Assembly (NCBI GenBank): GCA_016184125.1
Contig: JACPDG010000068.1
Span: forward strand, 1-52,403
From: Candidatus Rokuibacteriota bacterium
GTDB taxonomy: Bacteria; Methylomirabilota; Methylomirabilia; Rokubacteriales; CSP1-6
Reading direction: 5' to 3'
Length of the DNA stretch: 52,403 bases
Shown: positions 40,715 to 51,333 of the stretch, piece after piece
How the letters are laid out: each line of letters opens with the position of its first letter
Numbering within the stretch: the stretch's first letter is position 1
Position numbers and translations under genes: made by a program
The notes under the pieces: generated by a model
What the model was told of the DNA's origin: nothing
The model's database searches: none
The model's input: the letters and a program-made list of their open reading frames with translations, nothing else

Positions 40715-41520
40715 TCTCCGTCGATCTACTGCTCGTGATCGTGGTGGTGGCGGCGTTGCTGTTCTTCCTGGGCAATTTCGTGCGCATCCTGCGCGAGTAC
40801 GAGCGCGGGGTCATCTTCCGGCTCGGCCGTACGGCGAAGGCGGTGCTCAACCCGGGCGGCACCGGCAACGGTCCGGGGCTCGTCTTCCTCATGCCGCTGA
40901 TCGACCGCATGGTGAAGGTGAGCCTTCAGACCGTCGCCATGGACGTCCCGCCGCAGGACGTCATCACGCGGGACAACGTCTCGCTCAAGGTCAACGCGGT
41001 GATCTACTTCCGCGTCGTCGACCCCGAGAAGGCCGTCGTCGCGGTCCAGGACTACCTCTACGCGACGTCGCAGATCGCGCAGACGACGCTCCGCAGCGTG
41101 CTCGGGCAGGTCGAGCTCGACGACCTGCTGTCGGCACGCGACAAGATCAACCAGCAGCTCCAGCGCATCATCGACGAGCACACGGACCCGTGGGGCATCA
41201 AGGTGACCACGGTGGAGGTCAAGCACATCGACCTGCCGCAGGACATGCAACGGGCGATGGCGAAACAGGCGGAGGCCGAACGCGAGCGCCGTGCGAAGAT
41301 CATCAACGCCGAGGGCGAGCACCAGGCGGCGGCGAAGCTCGCCGAGGCCGCCGAGGTCCTGTCTCGTTTCCCCGTGGCGGTGCAGCTCAGGTACCTGCAG
41401 ACGATGCGCGAGATCGCGTCGGAGCGGAACACCACCACGTTCTTCCCGCTGCCGATGGAACTGGGAGGCCTCTTCCAGATGCTTCGTGGCGATCGCGCCG
41501 GCGACGGCGTCCCGAAATAA
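40711..41520 (+). CDS. Slipin (stomatin/prohibitin SPFH family)
   Basis: 269 residues: an N-terminal membrane hairpin ([16 protein letters not shown]), the SPFH domain ([44 protein letters not shown]) and a helical C terminus with [28 protein letters not shown]. It forms oligomeric membrane scaffolds and is the standard partner of NfeD proteases. ATGA overlap with nfeD. Confidence 0.95.
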   Translation: MISVDLLLVIVVVAALLFFLGNFVRILREYERGVIFRLGRTAKAVLNPGGTGNGPGLVFLMPLIDRMVKVSLQTVAMDVPPQDVITRDNVSLKVNAVIYFRVVDPEKAVVAVQDYLYATSQIAQTTLRSVLGQVELDDLLSARDKINQQLQRIIDEHTDPWGIKVTTVEVKHIDLPQDMQRAMAKQAEAERERRAKIINAEGEHQAAAKLAEAAEVLSRFPVAVQLRYLQTMREIASERNTTTFFPLPMELGGLFQMLRGDRAGDGVPK

Positions 41521-41565
41521 GGCGTCGCGGAGCATGACAGAGTAGCGCCGTCTCGCCAGGGCATG

Positions 41566-41571
41566 TAGAAT
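41566..41571 (+). promoter_or_regulatory. -10 box (TAGAAT) for the tRNA gene
   Basis: TAGAAT lies 56 nt upstream of the tRNA 5' end in otherwise GC-rich sequence; no good -35 seen. Confidence 0.4.
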
Positions 41572-41627
41572 ACCGGCGTTTGGGGCGCCGCGCCGGCCAT
41601 CATCCCAGGGCGACGCGGCGGTGGTAC

Positions 41628-41703
41628 GGGGGCGTAGCTCAGCTGGGAGAGCACGTCGTTCGCAACGACGGGGTCGGCGGTTCGAATCCGCTCGCCTCCA
41701 CCA
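41628..41703 (+). tRNA. tRNA-Ala (anticodon CGC)
   Basis: 76 nt folding as a full cloverleaf: acceptor GGGGGCG/CGCCTCC, D-arm GCTC..GAGC, anticodon stem CGTCG/CGACG with loop TTCGCAA (anticodon CGC, reading GCG), T-arm GGCGG-TTCGAAT-CCGCT, and an encoded ACCA end. The gene lies between slipin and a convergent small zinc-ribbon gene; 41704-41809 contains nothing else. Confidence 0.97.
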
Positions 41704-41809
41704 TTTCCCAAGCCCGCCACGGTCGGCACGAACCTCGCCCCTCGTCGATCCGTCCCGACGACTCTCCGTCTCGCGTCCGACGTCGCGCGCGAGAGTGCGG
41801 ACCCGCGTC

Positions 41810-41947
41810 TCAGGGTTGCGCGGTACGGGTCTTCTTCTTCGCCGCCACCTTCTGGGTCGGGCAGGCCTTGTGATACCACGTCGACCCCAGCTTCACGTGG
41901 TTGCCGTTCTTCCTGATACGAAGCTTGCACTTCGGACACGTGCCCAT
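41810..41947 (-). CDS. 45-residue zinc-ribbon protein
   Basis: From ATG 41947 behind a strong AAAGGAGTC site: MGTCPKCKLRIRKNGNHVKLG...YHKACP and a Lys-rich tail ending KTRTAQP. Two Cys in CPKC plus YHKAC (His/Cys) can make one zinc site. The basic tail suggests nucleic-acid binding. It has its own TATAAT. Too short for confident family assignment, but promoter, ribosome-binding site and composition support a real gene. Confidence 0.7.
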   Translation of the reverse strand: MGTCPKCKLRIRKNGNHVKLGSTWYHKACPTQKVAAKKKTRTAQP

Positions 41948-41981
41948 CAGCGGGACTCCTTTGGAGAAATGACGACCGGAT

Positions 41982-41987
41982 ATTATA
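41982..41987 (-). promoter_or_regulatory. TATAAT -10 box of the zinc-ribbon gene
   Basis: Perfect TATAAT on the minus strand within TTGATATAATATC, 34 nt before ATG 41947. The HIT gene diverges from it. Confidence 0.6.
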
Positions 41988-42021
41988 TCAACAGCATTTC
42001 GCCGCGCCCGGAGGCCCATGC

Positions 42022-42360
42022 GTGACCGACTGCCCCTTCTGCCGCATCGTGGCTCGCCAGAGTGCCGCCGACGTCGAGTACGAGGATGACGAGGTCGTCG
42101 CCTTCAAGGACATCTACCCGAAGGCCCCGGTGCACCTGCTCATCGTGCCGAAGCGCCACGTGCCCTCGATCATGTCGATGGAGCCCGGCGACGCCGAGGT
42201 GATCGGCCGGTGCTTGCTTGCCGCACGCCGGCTCGGCGAAATGAAGGGCTTTGCCGAGCGCGGTTACCGTGTGAGCGTCAACTGCGGGCCGGAGGGCGGC
42301 CAGCAGGTGTACCACGTGCACTTCCACTTTCTCGCGGGAGGGAGGTTGCGCGGCGCCTAG
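42022..42360 (+). CDS. HIT-family nucleotide hydrolase (HINT-like)
   Basis: 112 residues from GTG 42022. CPFC near the N terminus (with a possible zinc role), FKDIYPKAPVHLLIVPKRHVPSI, and the histidine triad QQVYHVHFHFLAGG. HINT-type enzymes hydrolyse adenosine phosphoramidates and related nucleotides in the cytoplasm. Normal length for the family. Confidence 0.95.
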   Translation: MTDCPFCRIVARQSAADVEYEDDEVVAFKDIYPKAPVHLLIVPKRHVPSIMSMEPGDAEVIGRCLLAARRLGEMKGFAERGYRVSVNCGPEGGQQVYHVHFHFLAGGRLRGA

Positions 42361-42401
42361 CCCGAGCCTAGCCTCACGTCGTCGATTTCGGTAAATGAAA
42401 A

Positions 42402-42426
42402 GGCCCCGGGGGAAACCCCCGGGGCC
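42402..42426 (-). terminator. Intrinsic terminator of the QDVQAPR-protein gene
   Basis: Perfect 11-bp stem GGCCCCGGGGG/CCCCCGGGGCC with a 3-nt loop; on the minus strand it is followed by TTTTCATTT. It lies 22 nt past the minus-strand stop codon and is the only classical hairpin-plus-T-run in the window. Confidence 0.85.
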
Positions 42427-42447
42427 CGGTCGGACAGCGTCGGTCTT

Positions 42448-43194
42448 CTACTTCAGCGCACTGATGGCTGCGTCGGCCTTCTCCTTGGCCGTCTTCATGT
42501 CGCCGGTCTTGCACGCAGCCTCGGCTTCCTTGATGAGCTTCGACGCCTGGCGGGTGCCGCTCGCCTTCGCACCCGCGAGCGAGCGCGGCGCCTGGACGTC
42601 CTGCCCCTTCGCCCGTGGTGCCTGCACATCCTGGCCGCTCCGCGGCGCCTGCACGTCCTGGCTGCGCGGCGCCTGGATGTCCTGCCCCTTGGCCCGCGGC
42701 GCCTGCACATCCTGGCCGCTCCGCGGCGCCTGCACGTCCTGGCCGCTGCGCGGTGCCTGCACGTCCTGGCCGCTGCGCGGCGCCTGCACGTCCTGGCCGC
42801 TGCGCGGCGCCTGCACCGGGTCAGGCCGAGCGCCGGCAAGCGACCGCGGCGCCTGCACCTGCTGACCGCTGCGCGGAGCCTGAACGTCCTGCCCCTTGGC
42901 TCGCGGCGCCTGCACGTCTTGACCACTGCGCGGCGCCTGCACGTCCTGGCCGCTGCGCGGCGCCTGGACGTCCTGCCCCTTGGCCCGCGGCGCCTGCACG
43001 TCCTGGCCTCGTGGCGCCTGGACCGTTTCCTGACGAGCGCCCGCAAGCGAGCGCGGCGCCCGCGCGCCGGTCTTCTTCTGGAGCAGATCTTTCGCCTGCG
43101 CCACCTCGGGCGGGCACTGCGACTGCGCCTCGCTCATGGGTGCGAAGGCGACCATCACTGCCACGCTCATGACGACTGCCAGTACCTTTTTCAT
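42448..43194 (-). CDS. Secreted protein made of ~16 QDVQAPR repeats
   Basis: 248 residues from ATG 43194 (GGAGAGGC site). Signal peptide MKKVLAVVMSVAVMVAFAPMSEA, then a short helix starting SQCPPEVAQAKDLLQKK. Residues ~46-205 consist of about 16 units ending in QAPR, mostly SGQDVQAPR (9 aa) or AKGQDVQAPR (10 aa), with the phrase SLAGA(R/K) at the start, middle and end. A final ~35-residue helical part reads KLIKEAEAACKTGDMKTAKEKADAAISALK. One Cys lies near each end. Repeats are Pro/Gln/Arg-rich and probably extended, so a periplasmic or surface binding role, or processing at regular Arg sites, can be imagined. Not a family I recognise. A strong terminator follows. Confidence 0.85.
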   Translation of the reverse strand: MKKVLAVVMSVAVMVAFAPMSEAQSQCPPEVAQAKDLLQKKTGARAPRSLAGARQETVQAPRGQDVQAPRAKGQDVQAPRSGQDVQAPRSGQDVQAPRAKGQDVQAPRSGQQVQAPRSLAGARPDPVQAPRSGQDVQAPRSGQDVQAPRSGQDVQAPRSGQDVQAPRAKGQDIQAPRSQDVQAPRSGQDVQAPRAKGQDVQAPRSLAGAKASGTRQASKLIKEAEAACKTGDMKTAKEKADAAISALK

Positions 43195-43404
43195 TGCCTC
43201 TCCATTCTTGTCTTGTGATCGGGGGTTGACGTATAGGAGTGATCGACTTCGATGACGACCCGCGTCCTCGCGCCTCTCACCCCCCTCGGATTGCCAGCGT
43301 ATCGCGATGTCAGCCGCCAACACAGCAAGGGGGATGCCGGGCTCAGAAGCGCAGGAAATAGCACAGTACGACGCTAGCTTATCGCTCGCGAAGAGCCGGT
43401 TTCT

Positions 43405-44177
43405 TTGGCGGAGTGCCCGGAGGCTCTGGTGCGCGGCCCGGCATTCTGCCCGGTCGCATGTGGTACGCTGAGCGGCGCATGTCCGCTCGGTCGCGCATCG
43501 TGCCTGCCGTGCTTGGCCATCCTCGTGCTCGGCGGGTGCACCGCCAGTCGCACCGCGCCGCGTGCGGTCTCCGATGTCCATTCCCCCGCGGTCCCGAGGG
43601 GCAGCTGCAGGCCGCGACAGCGACGGCCGAGCGGCGCGTGCTCGAGCAGCCGGTCAACCAGGCGCAGGTCGTCACCGGCTATCTCGGTCCACGGCAGGGT
43701 GATCCCGACCATGCCTCGGTCAAGGTTCTGGCGTCGCTGCTCGGCGGCGGGATGGGGAGCCGGCTCCTCACGGAGGTCAGGGACAGGCGCGGGCTCGCGT
43801 ACGCCGCCGGCGTGCTCAGCGCGACGCGCGTCGGGCGATCGGCCTTCATCACGTATCTCGGGACCGCGCCGGAGAACGTCGACACGGTCGAGGCCGTGAT
43901 CCGCGGGGAGATCGAGCGCGTGCGGATCGAGCCACCGTCAGCGGACGAGCTCTCGCGTGCGAAGGCTCGGGTCCTCGGAAGCCTGGCGATGGATCGTCGG
44001 ACCAACGCGCGACAGGCCTGGTACCTGGCCTTCGTCGAGCTCGTGGGTGCCGCCCGGGACTTTCCGCTACGCTACGCGCGCGCCGTCGAGGCGGTGACGC
44101 CCGCGGAGGTGGCCACGGCTGCCGGCCGCTGGCTCGTCCGACCCTCCATCGTCGTCGTGCGTCCGCCGCGGTCATGA
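43405..44177 (+). pseudogene. Peptidase M16 remnant: lipoprotein signal plus C-terminal domain, frameshifted
   Basis: One frame (43405 to about 43560) has a lipoprotein signal LPCLAILVLGGC-TASRTAPR. A second frame from about 43590 to the stop at 44177 carries the M16 C-terminal (inactive-type) domain: NQAQVVTGYLGPRQGDPDHASVKVLASLLGGGMGSRLLTEVRDRRGLAYAAG. The two are out of phase and the catalytic HxxEH half is missing, so a large internal deletion and frameshift have broken the gene. The stop overlaps the rhomboid ATG. The M16 frame could still be translated from a start near 43413 or 43491, giving a non-catalytic protein. Confidence 0.7.
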
Positions 44178-44887
44178 TCCCGCTCAAGGACGACGTTCCG
44201 AGTCGCACCGTTCCGGTCATCACGATCGTGCTCGTCGCACTGAACGTCGTCGCCTTCCTGTACCAGGTCTCACTCGAGATGAGCGAGCCCGGGCTCGTGC
44301 GGCGCGGGGCGGTGTCCGCCGCCGAGGCGTTCGTCCACGAGTTCGGCGTCGTTCCCTGCCGCCTGAGCGGAGCGTGCGCCTGGGATTTCCCTCATCCGCT
44401 GGTCACGGTGTTCACGTCGATGTTCCTCCACGGCGGTCTGTTCCACATCGGCGGCAACATGCTGTACCTGTGGATCTTCGGCGACAACGTCGAGGACACC
44501 CTCGGCCACGGCCGGTTCCTGCTCTTCTACCTGCTGTGCGGCGTCGCCGCGGCGGTCAGCCAGACGATGGTGGCGCCGATGTCGCGGACGCCCATGATCG
44601 GGGCGAGCGGAGCGGTCTCAGGCGTGCTCGGCGCGTACTTCGTGCTGTTTCCGTACGCGACGATCCGGACGCTCGTCACGTTCGGCTTCTTCATCCGCAT
44701 CATCCAGGTGCCGGCGGTGATCGTCCTCGGACTCTGGATCGTCGTGCAGCTCACGAACGGCTTCCTGACTGCGAGCATGGTGGGGACCGAGGGCGGCGGC
44801 GTCGCCTGGTTCGCGCACATCGGCGGCTTCGTGGCCGGCCTCGTGCTGCTCTTTGTCATGCGGCCACGTCGGGCCCGGCGCCTATAA
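44174..44887 (+). CDS. Rhomboid-family intramembrane serine protease
   Basis: 237 residues with at least six TM helices. It cleaves TM substrates inside the membrane. Catalytic Ser in MIGASGAVSGVLGAYF and His in WFAHIGGFVAG; oxyanion/helix 2 region LHGGLFHIGGNMLYLWIFG. A long first loop (residues ~32-70) with two Cys (PCRLSGAC) is typical of one bacterial subgroup. Confidence 0.95.
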   Translation: MIPLKDDVPSRTVPVITIVLVALNVVAFLYQVSLEMSEPGLVRRGAVSAAEAFVHEFGVVPCRLSGACAWDFPHPLVTVFTSMFLHGGLFHIGGNMLYLWIFGDNVEDTLGHGRFLLFYLLCGVAAAVSQTMVAPMSRTPMIGASGAVSGVLGAYFVLFPYATIRTLVTFGFFIRIIQVPAVIVLGLWIVVQLTNGFLTASMVGTEGGGVAWFAHIGGFVAGLVLLFVMRPRRARRL

Positions 44888-44888
44888 T
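44883..44888 (+). promoter_or_regulatory. TATAAT -10 box next to the tlyA start
   Basis: Consensus TATAAT ends 9 nt before ATG 44898 and overlaps the last codons of the rhomboid gene; no Shine-Dalgarno sequence. Leaderless-type promoter. Confidence 0.6.
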
Positions 44889-44897
44889 GACTCCTCG

Positions 44898-45704
44898 ATG
44901 AGCGCGAAACGCCCCGCCAGCAAGGGTCGGATCGATCGCCTGCTGGTCGAGCGGGGGCTCGTCGAGAGCCGCGAGAAGGCGGTCAGGCTGATCCTCGCCG
45001 GCGAGGTCCTGGTCGATGGGGAGCGGGTCGACAAGGCCGGCGCGGTCGTGTCCGCGGCGTCCGAGATCGAGCTTCGCGGCCGCTCGCCGTACGTCAGCCG
45101 CGGCGGCGAAAAGCTCGCCCACGCGCTCGACCGGCTCGGCGTCGACCCGCGCGGCCGCATCTGCCTCGACGTCGGGGCGTCGACCGGCGGCTTCACCGAC
45201 TGTCTGCTGCAGCGCGGCGCGCCCAAAGTCTACGCCGTGGACGTCGGCACCGCGCAGCTGGACCGGAAGCTCCGCGCAGACAGCCGGGTCGTCGTCATGG
45301 AGCGCATGAACGCGAGGATGCTCGACCCGCGGCTGTTCGACGAGCGCCCGTCGCTCGCGGTGGTCGATGTCGCCTTCATCTCGCTCGAGAAGATCCTGCC
45401 CGCCGTGTTCAACGCCCTCGCTTCACGCGGCGAGACGGTGGCGCTCGTGAAGCCGCAGTTCGAGGTCGGCCGCCAGGCCGTCGGCAAGGGCGGGGTCGTG
45501 CGCGATCCCGCACAGCACCGCGCCGTGGTGACGCGCCTCGCGCGGTACGCGGTGCTTCGCGGATGGCACGTCCTCGGCGTGACGGCCTCGCCGCTCCGGG
45601 GACCGAAGGGCAACCGCGAGTTCTTCCTGCACCTCTCGACGCACGGGCGCACCCCCGCGGACCTCGAGGGCATGATCGTGTCGAGCGTCGAGGCCGCGTC
45701 GTGA
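44898..45704 (+). CDS. tlyA: TlyA-family rRNA 2'-O-methyltransferase
   Basis: 268 residues. S4 RNA-binding domain (about 10-65: RIDRLLVERGLVESREKAVRLILAGEVLVDG) and an FtsJ-like methyltransferase domain (SRGGEKLAHAL, CLDVGASTGGFTDCLLQRGA, DVAFISLEKILP). TlyA methylates cytidines in 16S/23S rRNA. The start is set by the TATAAT and S4 homology. GTGA overlap with nadK. Confidence 0.93.
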   Translation: MSAKRPASKGRIDRLLVERGLVESREKAVRLILAGEVLVDGERVDKAGAVVSAASEIELRGRSPYVSRGGEKLAHALDRLGVDPRGRICLDVGASTGGFTDCLLQRGAPKVYAVDVGTAQLDRKLRADSRVVVMERMNARMLDPRLFDERPSLAVVDVAFISLEKILPAVFNALASRGETVALVKPQFEVGRQAVGKGGVVRDPAQHRAVVTRLARYAVLRGWHVLGVTASPLRGPKGNREFFLHLSTHGRTPADLEGMIVSSVEAAS

Positions 45705-46552
45705 CGCGCGTCGGCGTCATCGCCAAGGCCGGCGCGGCCGAGGCCGTGGTCGGAAGTGTCGTCGACTGGCTCGGAGCGCGCGGCGTGCCGGTCGTGATCG
45801 AGAAGGACACCGCCGCGCTGGTCCCGACGGCGGCGGCCGCGACAGCGAGCAAGTGGGAGCTGCCCGCGCTCGTCGACCTCATCGTCGTGCTGGGCGGCGA
45901 CGGCACGCTGCTGTCCATGGCGCGCGCCGTCGGCGATCTGGGCGTCCCGCTGCTCGGCATCAATCATGGCGACCTCGGGTTCCTCACGGCCACCACGCTC
46001 GACGAGAGGGTGCCCGCCCTCGAGGCCACGCTGGCCGGTCGGATGGCGATCGAGGAGCGGATGATGCTGAGTGCCCGCGTCGTCCGCGGCAGCGAGGCGA
46101 CCGGCGAGTACGTCGCCCTGAACGACGTCGTCATCATGAAGTCGGCGATGAGTCGCATCATCAACCTGGCCGTCTCCGTGGAGTCCGAGTATGCGACCGC
46201 GTATCGTGCCGACGGTCTGATCATCTCCACGCCGACGGGCTCGACCGCGTACTGTCTCTCGGCGGGAGGCCCCATCCTCCACCCCGCCATGGATGCGATG
46301 GTTCTGACGCCGATCTGCTCGCACACGCTCACCAACCGGCCGATCGTCGTGCCGGGTGACCGCCGGGTCGAGGTGACACTCAAGACCGACCAGGAGGTCA
46401 TGGTGACGCTCGACGGGCAGGTGGGACTGCCGCTGCGCGAGGGCGATACGGTCGCCATCGCGAAGGCGGCCGCGCGCATCCGGCTCGTCCGCTTCCCGCA
46501 CAAGGGGTTCTTCACGGTCTTGCGGACGAAGCTCAAGTGGGGAGAGCGCTAG
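45701..46552 (+). CDS. nadK: NAD kinase
   Basis: 283 residues from GTG 45701. It phosphorylates NAD to NADP. Motifs: VVLGGDGTLLSMAR, INHGDLGFLT, DGLIISTPTGSTAYCLSAGGPILHP and NRPIVVPGDRRVEV. The tlyA-nadK-recN order is common across bacteria. Confidence 0.97.
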   Translation: MTRVGVIAKAGAAEAVVGSVVDWLGARGVPVVIEKDTAALVPTAAAATASKWELPALVDLIVVLGGDGTLLSMARAVGDLGVPLLGINHGDLGFLTATTLDERVPALEATLAGRMAIEERMMLSARVVRGSEATGEYVALNDVVIMKSAMSRIINLAVSVESEYATAYRADGLIISTPTGSTAYCLSAGGPILHPAMDAMVLTPICSHTLTNRPIVVPGDRRVEVTLKTDQEVMVTLDGQVGLPLREGDTVAIAKAAARIRLVRFPHKGFFTVLRTKLKWGER

Positions 46553-46647
46553 CCTGCCGTTGCCGTGCAGTCGCCACGGCTTCCCGGCGGCGTGTCGCAA
46601 CGGATACGGCTTGAGCCAGGCGCCGCGCGTCCTCTAGCATCGGGCCG

Positions 46648-48324
46648 ATGCTGCGCGAGCTGCGCGTCCGCAACCTCGCCGTCATCGACGCGATCGACGT
46701 CGAGTTCGAGCCCGGCTTCAACGTCCTCACCGGGGAGACGGGCGCCGGCAAGTCGGTCCTGATCGACGCGCTGCTGCTCGTCCGTGGCGGCCGGGCCCAG
46801 GTCGACGTGATCCGCACGGACGCGGACACGGCGACCGTGGAGGCCGCGTTCGATGTGGACGCCAAGCACCCGGCCGCGCGCGTGCTGGACGACGCCGGTC
46901 TGTTCCCCGACGACGGGCGGCTGGTGATCCGCCGCGAGGTGTCGCGAGCAGGGCGCCATCGCGCGTTCGTCAACGACACGGCCGTCACCGTCGGGCTGCT
47001 CGAGCGTCTCGGTGATCACCTCGTCGACGTCCACGGTCAGCACGAGCACCAGCGGCTGCTCGAGCCGGGGCACCAGCTCGCGCTGCTCGATCGTTTCGCT
47101 GACACGGACGCGCTGCGCGAGAGGGTCGCCGCGCTGTTCGCCAAGCGGCGCGCCGCCGCGGACGCCGTGGAGCGCCTGCGCGCCGACGAGCGCGATCGGG
47201 CGCAACGGGAAGACCTCCTGCGGTTCCAGGTCTCGGAGATCGACGCGGCACGACTGCGGGCCGGTGAGGAGGAGGAGCTTCGCACCGAGCTGAGACGGCT
47301 CAAGAACGTCGAGCGCCTCTCGGCGGGCATCACACAGGTCGAAGCCCTGCTGGTTGACGACCCCGAGGCCGTGTCCGCGCGACTCGTCCGCGCCGCGCAC
47401 GTTCTGACAGGGCTCGCGCGCCTCGACGCCGCGTTCGCCGAGGGGGTGGCCAGGCTCGAGGCGGCGAGCGCCGAGGTCGAGGAGGCGATCCGGGTTGTCC
47501 GCATGTTCCGCGACGAGCTGAGCTTCGATCCGGCGCGGCTCGGGAGTATCGATGACCGGCTGGACGCGCTCAGCCGCCTGCAACGCAAGTACGGTGACAC
47601 GGCCGAGGCGATCCTCCGGTTTCGCGACGAGGCCGCGGCCGAGCTGGAGCGACTGGCTCGTCACGAGCAGGTGCTCGCGACCGAGGAGCGCACGCTCGCC
47701 GAGCTCACCGCCGAGCTCGACCGCGAGGCCACGGTGCTCTCGACCCGGCGTCGGTCCGCGGCAGATCGGCTGGCGGCGAGGACTCAACGAGAGCTGAGGC
47801 TGCTCGGCATGGAGCGCGCGGTCTTCGAGGTGGTCGTCGAGCGACTCGATCAGCCCGGGCTCCGCGGGGCCGACCGCGTCGAGTTTCGCCTGTCGACCAA
47901 CCCCGGGGAGGACCCGCGGCCGCTCGCGCGCGTGGCGTCCGGAGGCGAGCTGTCGAGGACCATGCTCGCGCTGGTCACGGTGCTCGCCACCGCCGACCCG
48001 GTCGGGACCATGGTGTTCGACGAGGTCGATGCCGGGATCGGCGCCAGGGTGGCGGCCGTCGTGGCCGAGAAGCTCGCGACGGTCGCCGAGGCGCGGCAGG
48101 TCCTCTGCGTCACGCACCTCGCGCCGATCGCCGCGCGCGCGGCGCATCACGTTCGCGTCGAGAAGACCGTGCGCGGGGGCCGCACGCGGGCCGCGGCGAC
48201 GGCGCTCGACGAGGAGGAGCGCGTCGCCGAGGTCGCCCGCATGCTCGGCGGAGACGCGGCGAGCGCCACCGCACAGCGCCACGCCCGGGAACTGCTGCGG
48301 GCGCGACGCGGTCGCTCGGCCTGA
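46648..48324 (+). CDS. recN: DNA repair protein RecN
   Basis: 558 residues, an SMC-like ATPase for double-strand break repair. Walker A GETGAGKSVLIDALLLV, central coiled-coil (about 150-370, Arg/Glu/Leu-rich), ABC signature VASGGELSRTMLAL, Walker B MVFDEVDAGIGARVA and VLCVTHLAPIAARA. A stem-loop element begins 4 nt after its stop. Confidence 0.97.
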   Translation: MLRELRVRNLAVIDAIDVEFEPGFNVLTGETGAGKSVLIDALLLVRGGRAQVDVIRTDADTATVEAAFDVDAKHPAARVLDDAGLFPDDGRLVIRREVSRAGRHRAFVNDTAVTVGLLERLGDHLVDVHGQHEHQRLLEPGHQLALLDRFADTDALRERVAALFAKRRAAADAVERLRADERDRAQREDLLRFQVSEIDAARLRAGEEEELRTELRRLKNVERLSAGITQVEALLVDDPEAVSARLVRAAHVLTGLARLDAAFAEGVARLEAASAEVEEAIRVVRMFRDELSFDPARLGSIDDRLDALSRLQRKYGDTAEAILRFRDEAAAELERLARHEQVLATEERTLAELTAELDREATVLSTRRRSAADRLAARTQRELRLLGMERAVFEVVVERLDQPGLRGADRVEFRLSTNPGEDPRPLARVASGGELSRTMLALVTVLATADPVGTMVFDEVDAGIGARVAAVVAEKLATVAEARQVLCVTHLAPIAARAAHHVRVEKTVRGGRTRAAATALDEEERVAEVARMLGGDAASATAQRHARELLRARRGRSA

Positions 48325-48328
48325 TCAC

Positions 48329-48460
48329 GTGGGGGGCCGGAAATCGCCCCCCACACCCCCCAACGCTCGGAGCGCCCCGGGGGGTGCGCGGACGCACCCG
48401 GGGTGCGCGGACGCACCCGGGGTGCGCGGACGCACCCGCGAAACCCGTGGCGCTCCTCGA
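48329..48460 (+). repeat. Dispersed stem-loop element, copy 12, with three palindromic modules
   Basis: Hairpin 1 is GGGGGG-CCGGAAATCG-CCCCCC. Hairpin 2 is GAGCGCCCCGGG...CCCGTGGCGCTC with three tandem GGGTGCGCGGACGCACCC modules at 48382, 48401 and 48420 (19-bp period) in its loop; closed by CTCGA. Lies between recN and the secA promoter. Confidence 0.93.
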
Positions 48461-48498
48461 TTTCTCCGACGTGCTGCTAGACCCTAGCCGCCGCCCGG

Positions 48499-48504
48499 TA
48501 TAAT
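48499..48504 (+). promoter_or_regulatory. TATAAT -10 box next to the secA start
   Basis: Consensus TATAAT ends 9 nt before ATG 48514. No Shine-Dalgarno sequence and no clear -35. Confidence 0.6.
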
Positions 48505-48513
48505 CAGAGCGCA

Positions 48514-51312
<2,799 letters not shown>

Positions 51313-51333
51313 CGCGAGTAGGGTCCGCACCCG

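Noticed and set aside
42500..43045. Regular GC-rich repeats resembling a CRISPR-like array
   Set aside because: The period follows codons of one intact reading frame (27-30 bp units), there are no unique spacers, and no cas genes lie nearby; it encodes the QDVQAPR protein.
43195..43581. N-terminal extension of the QDVQAPR protein
   Set aside because: A textbook signal peptide and ribosome-binding site mark ATG 43194.
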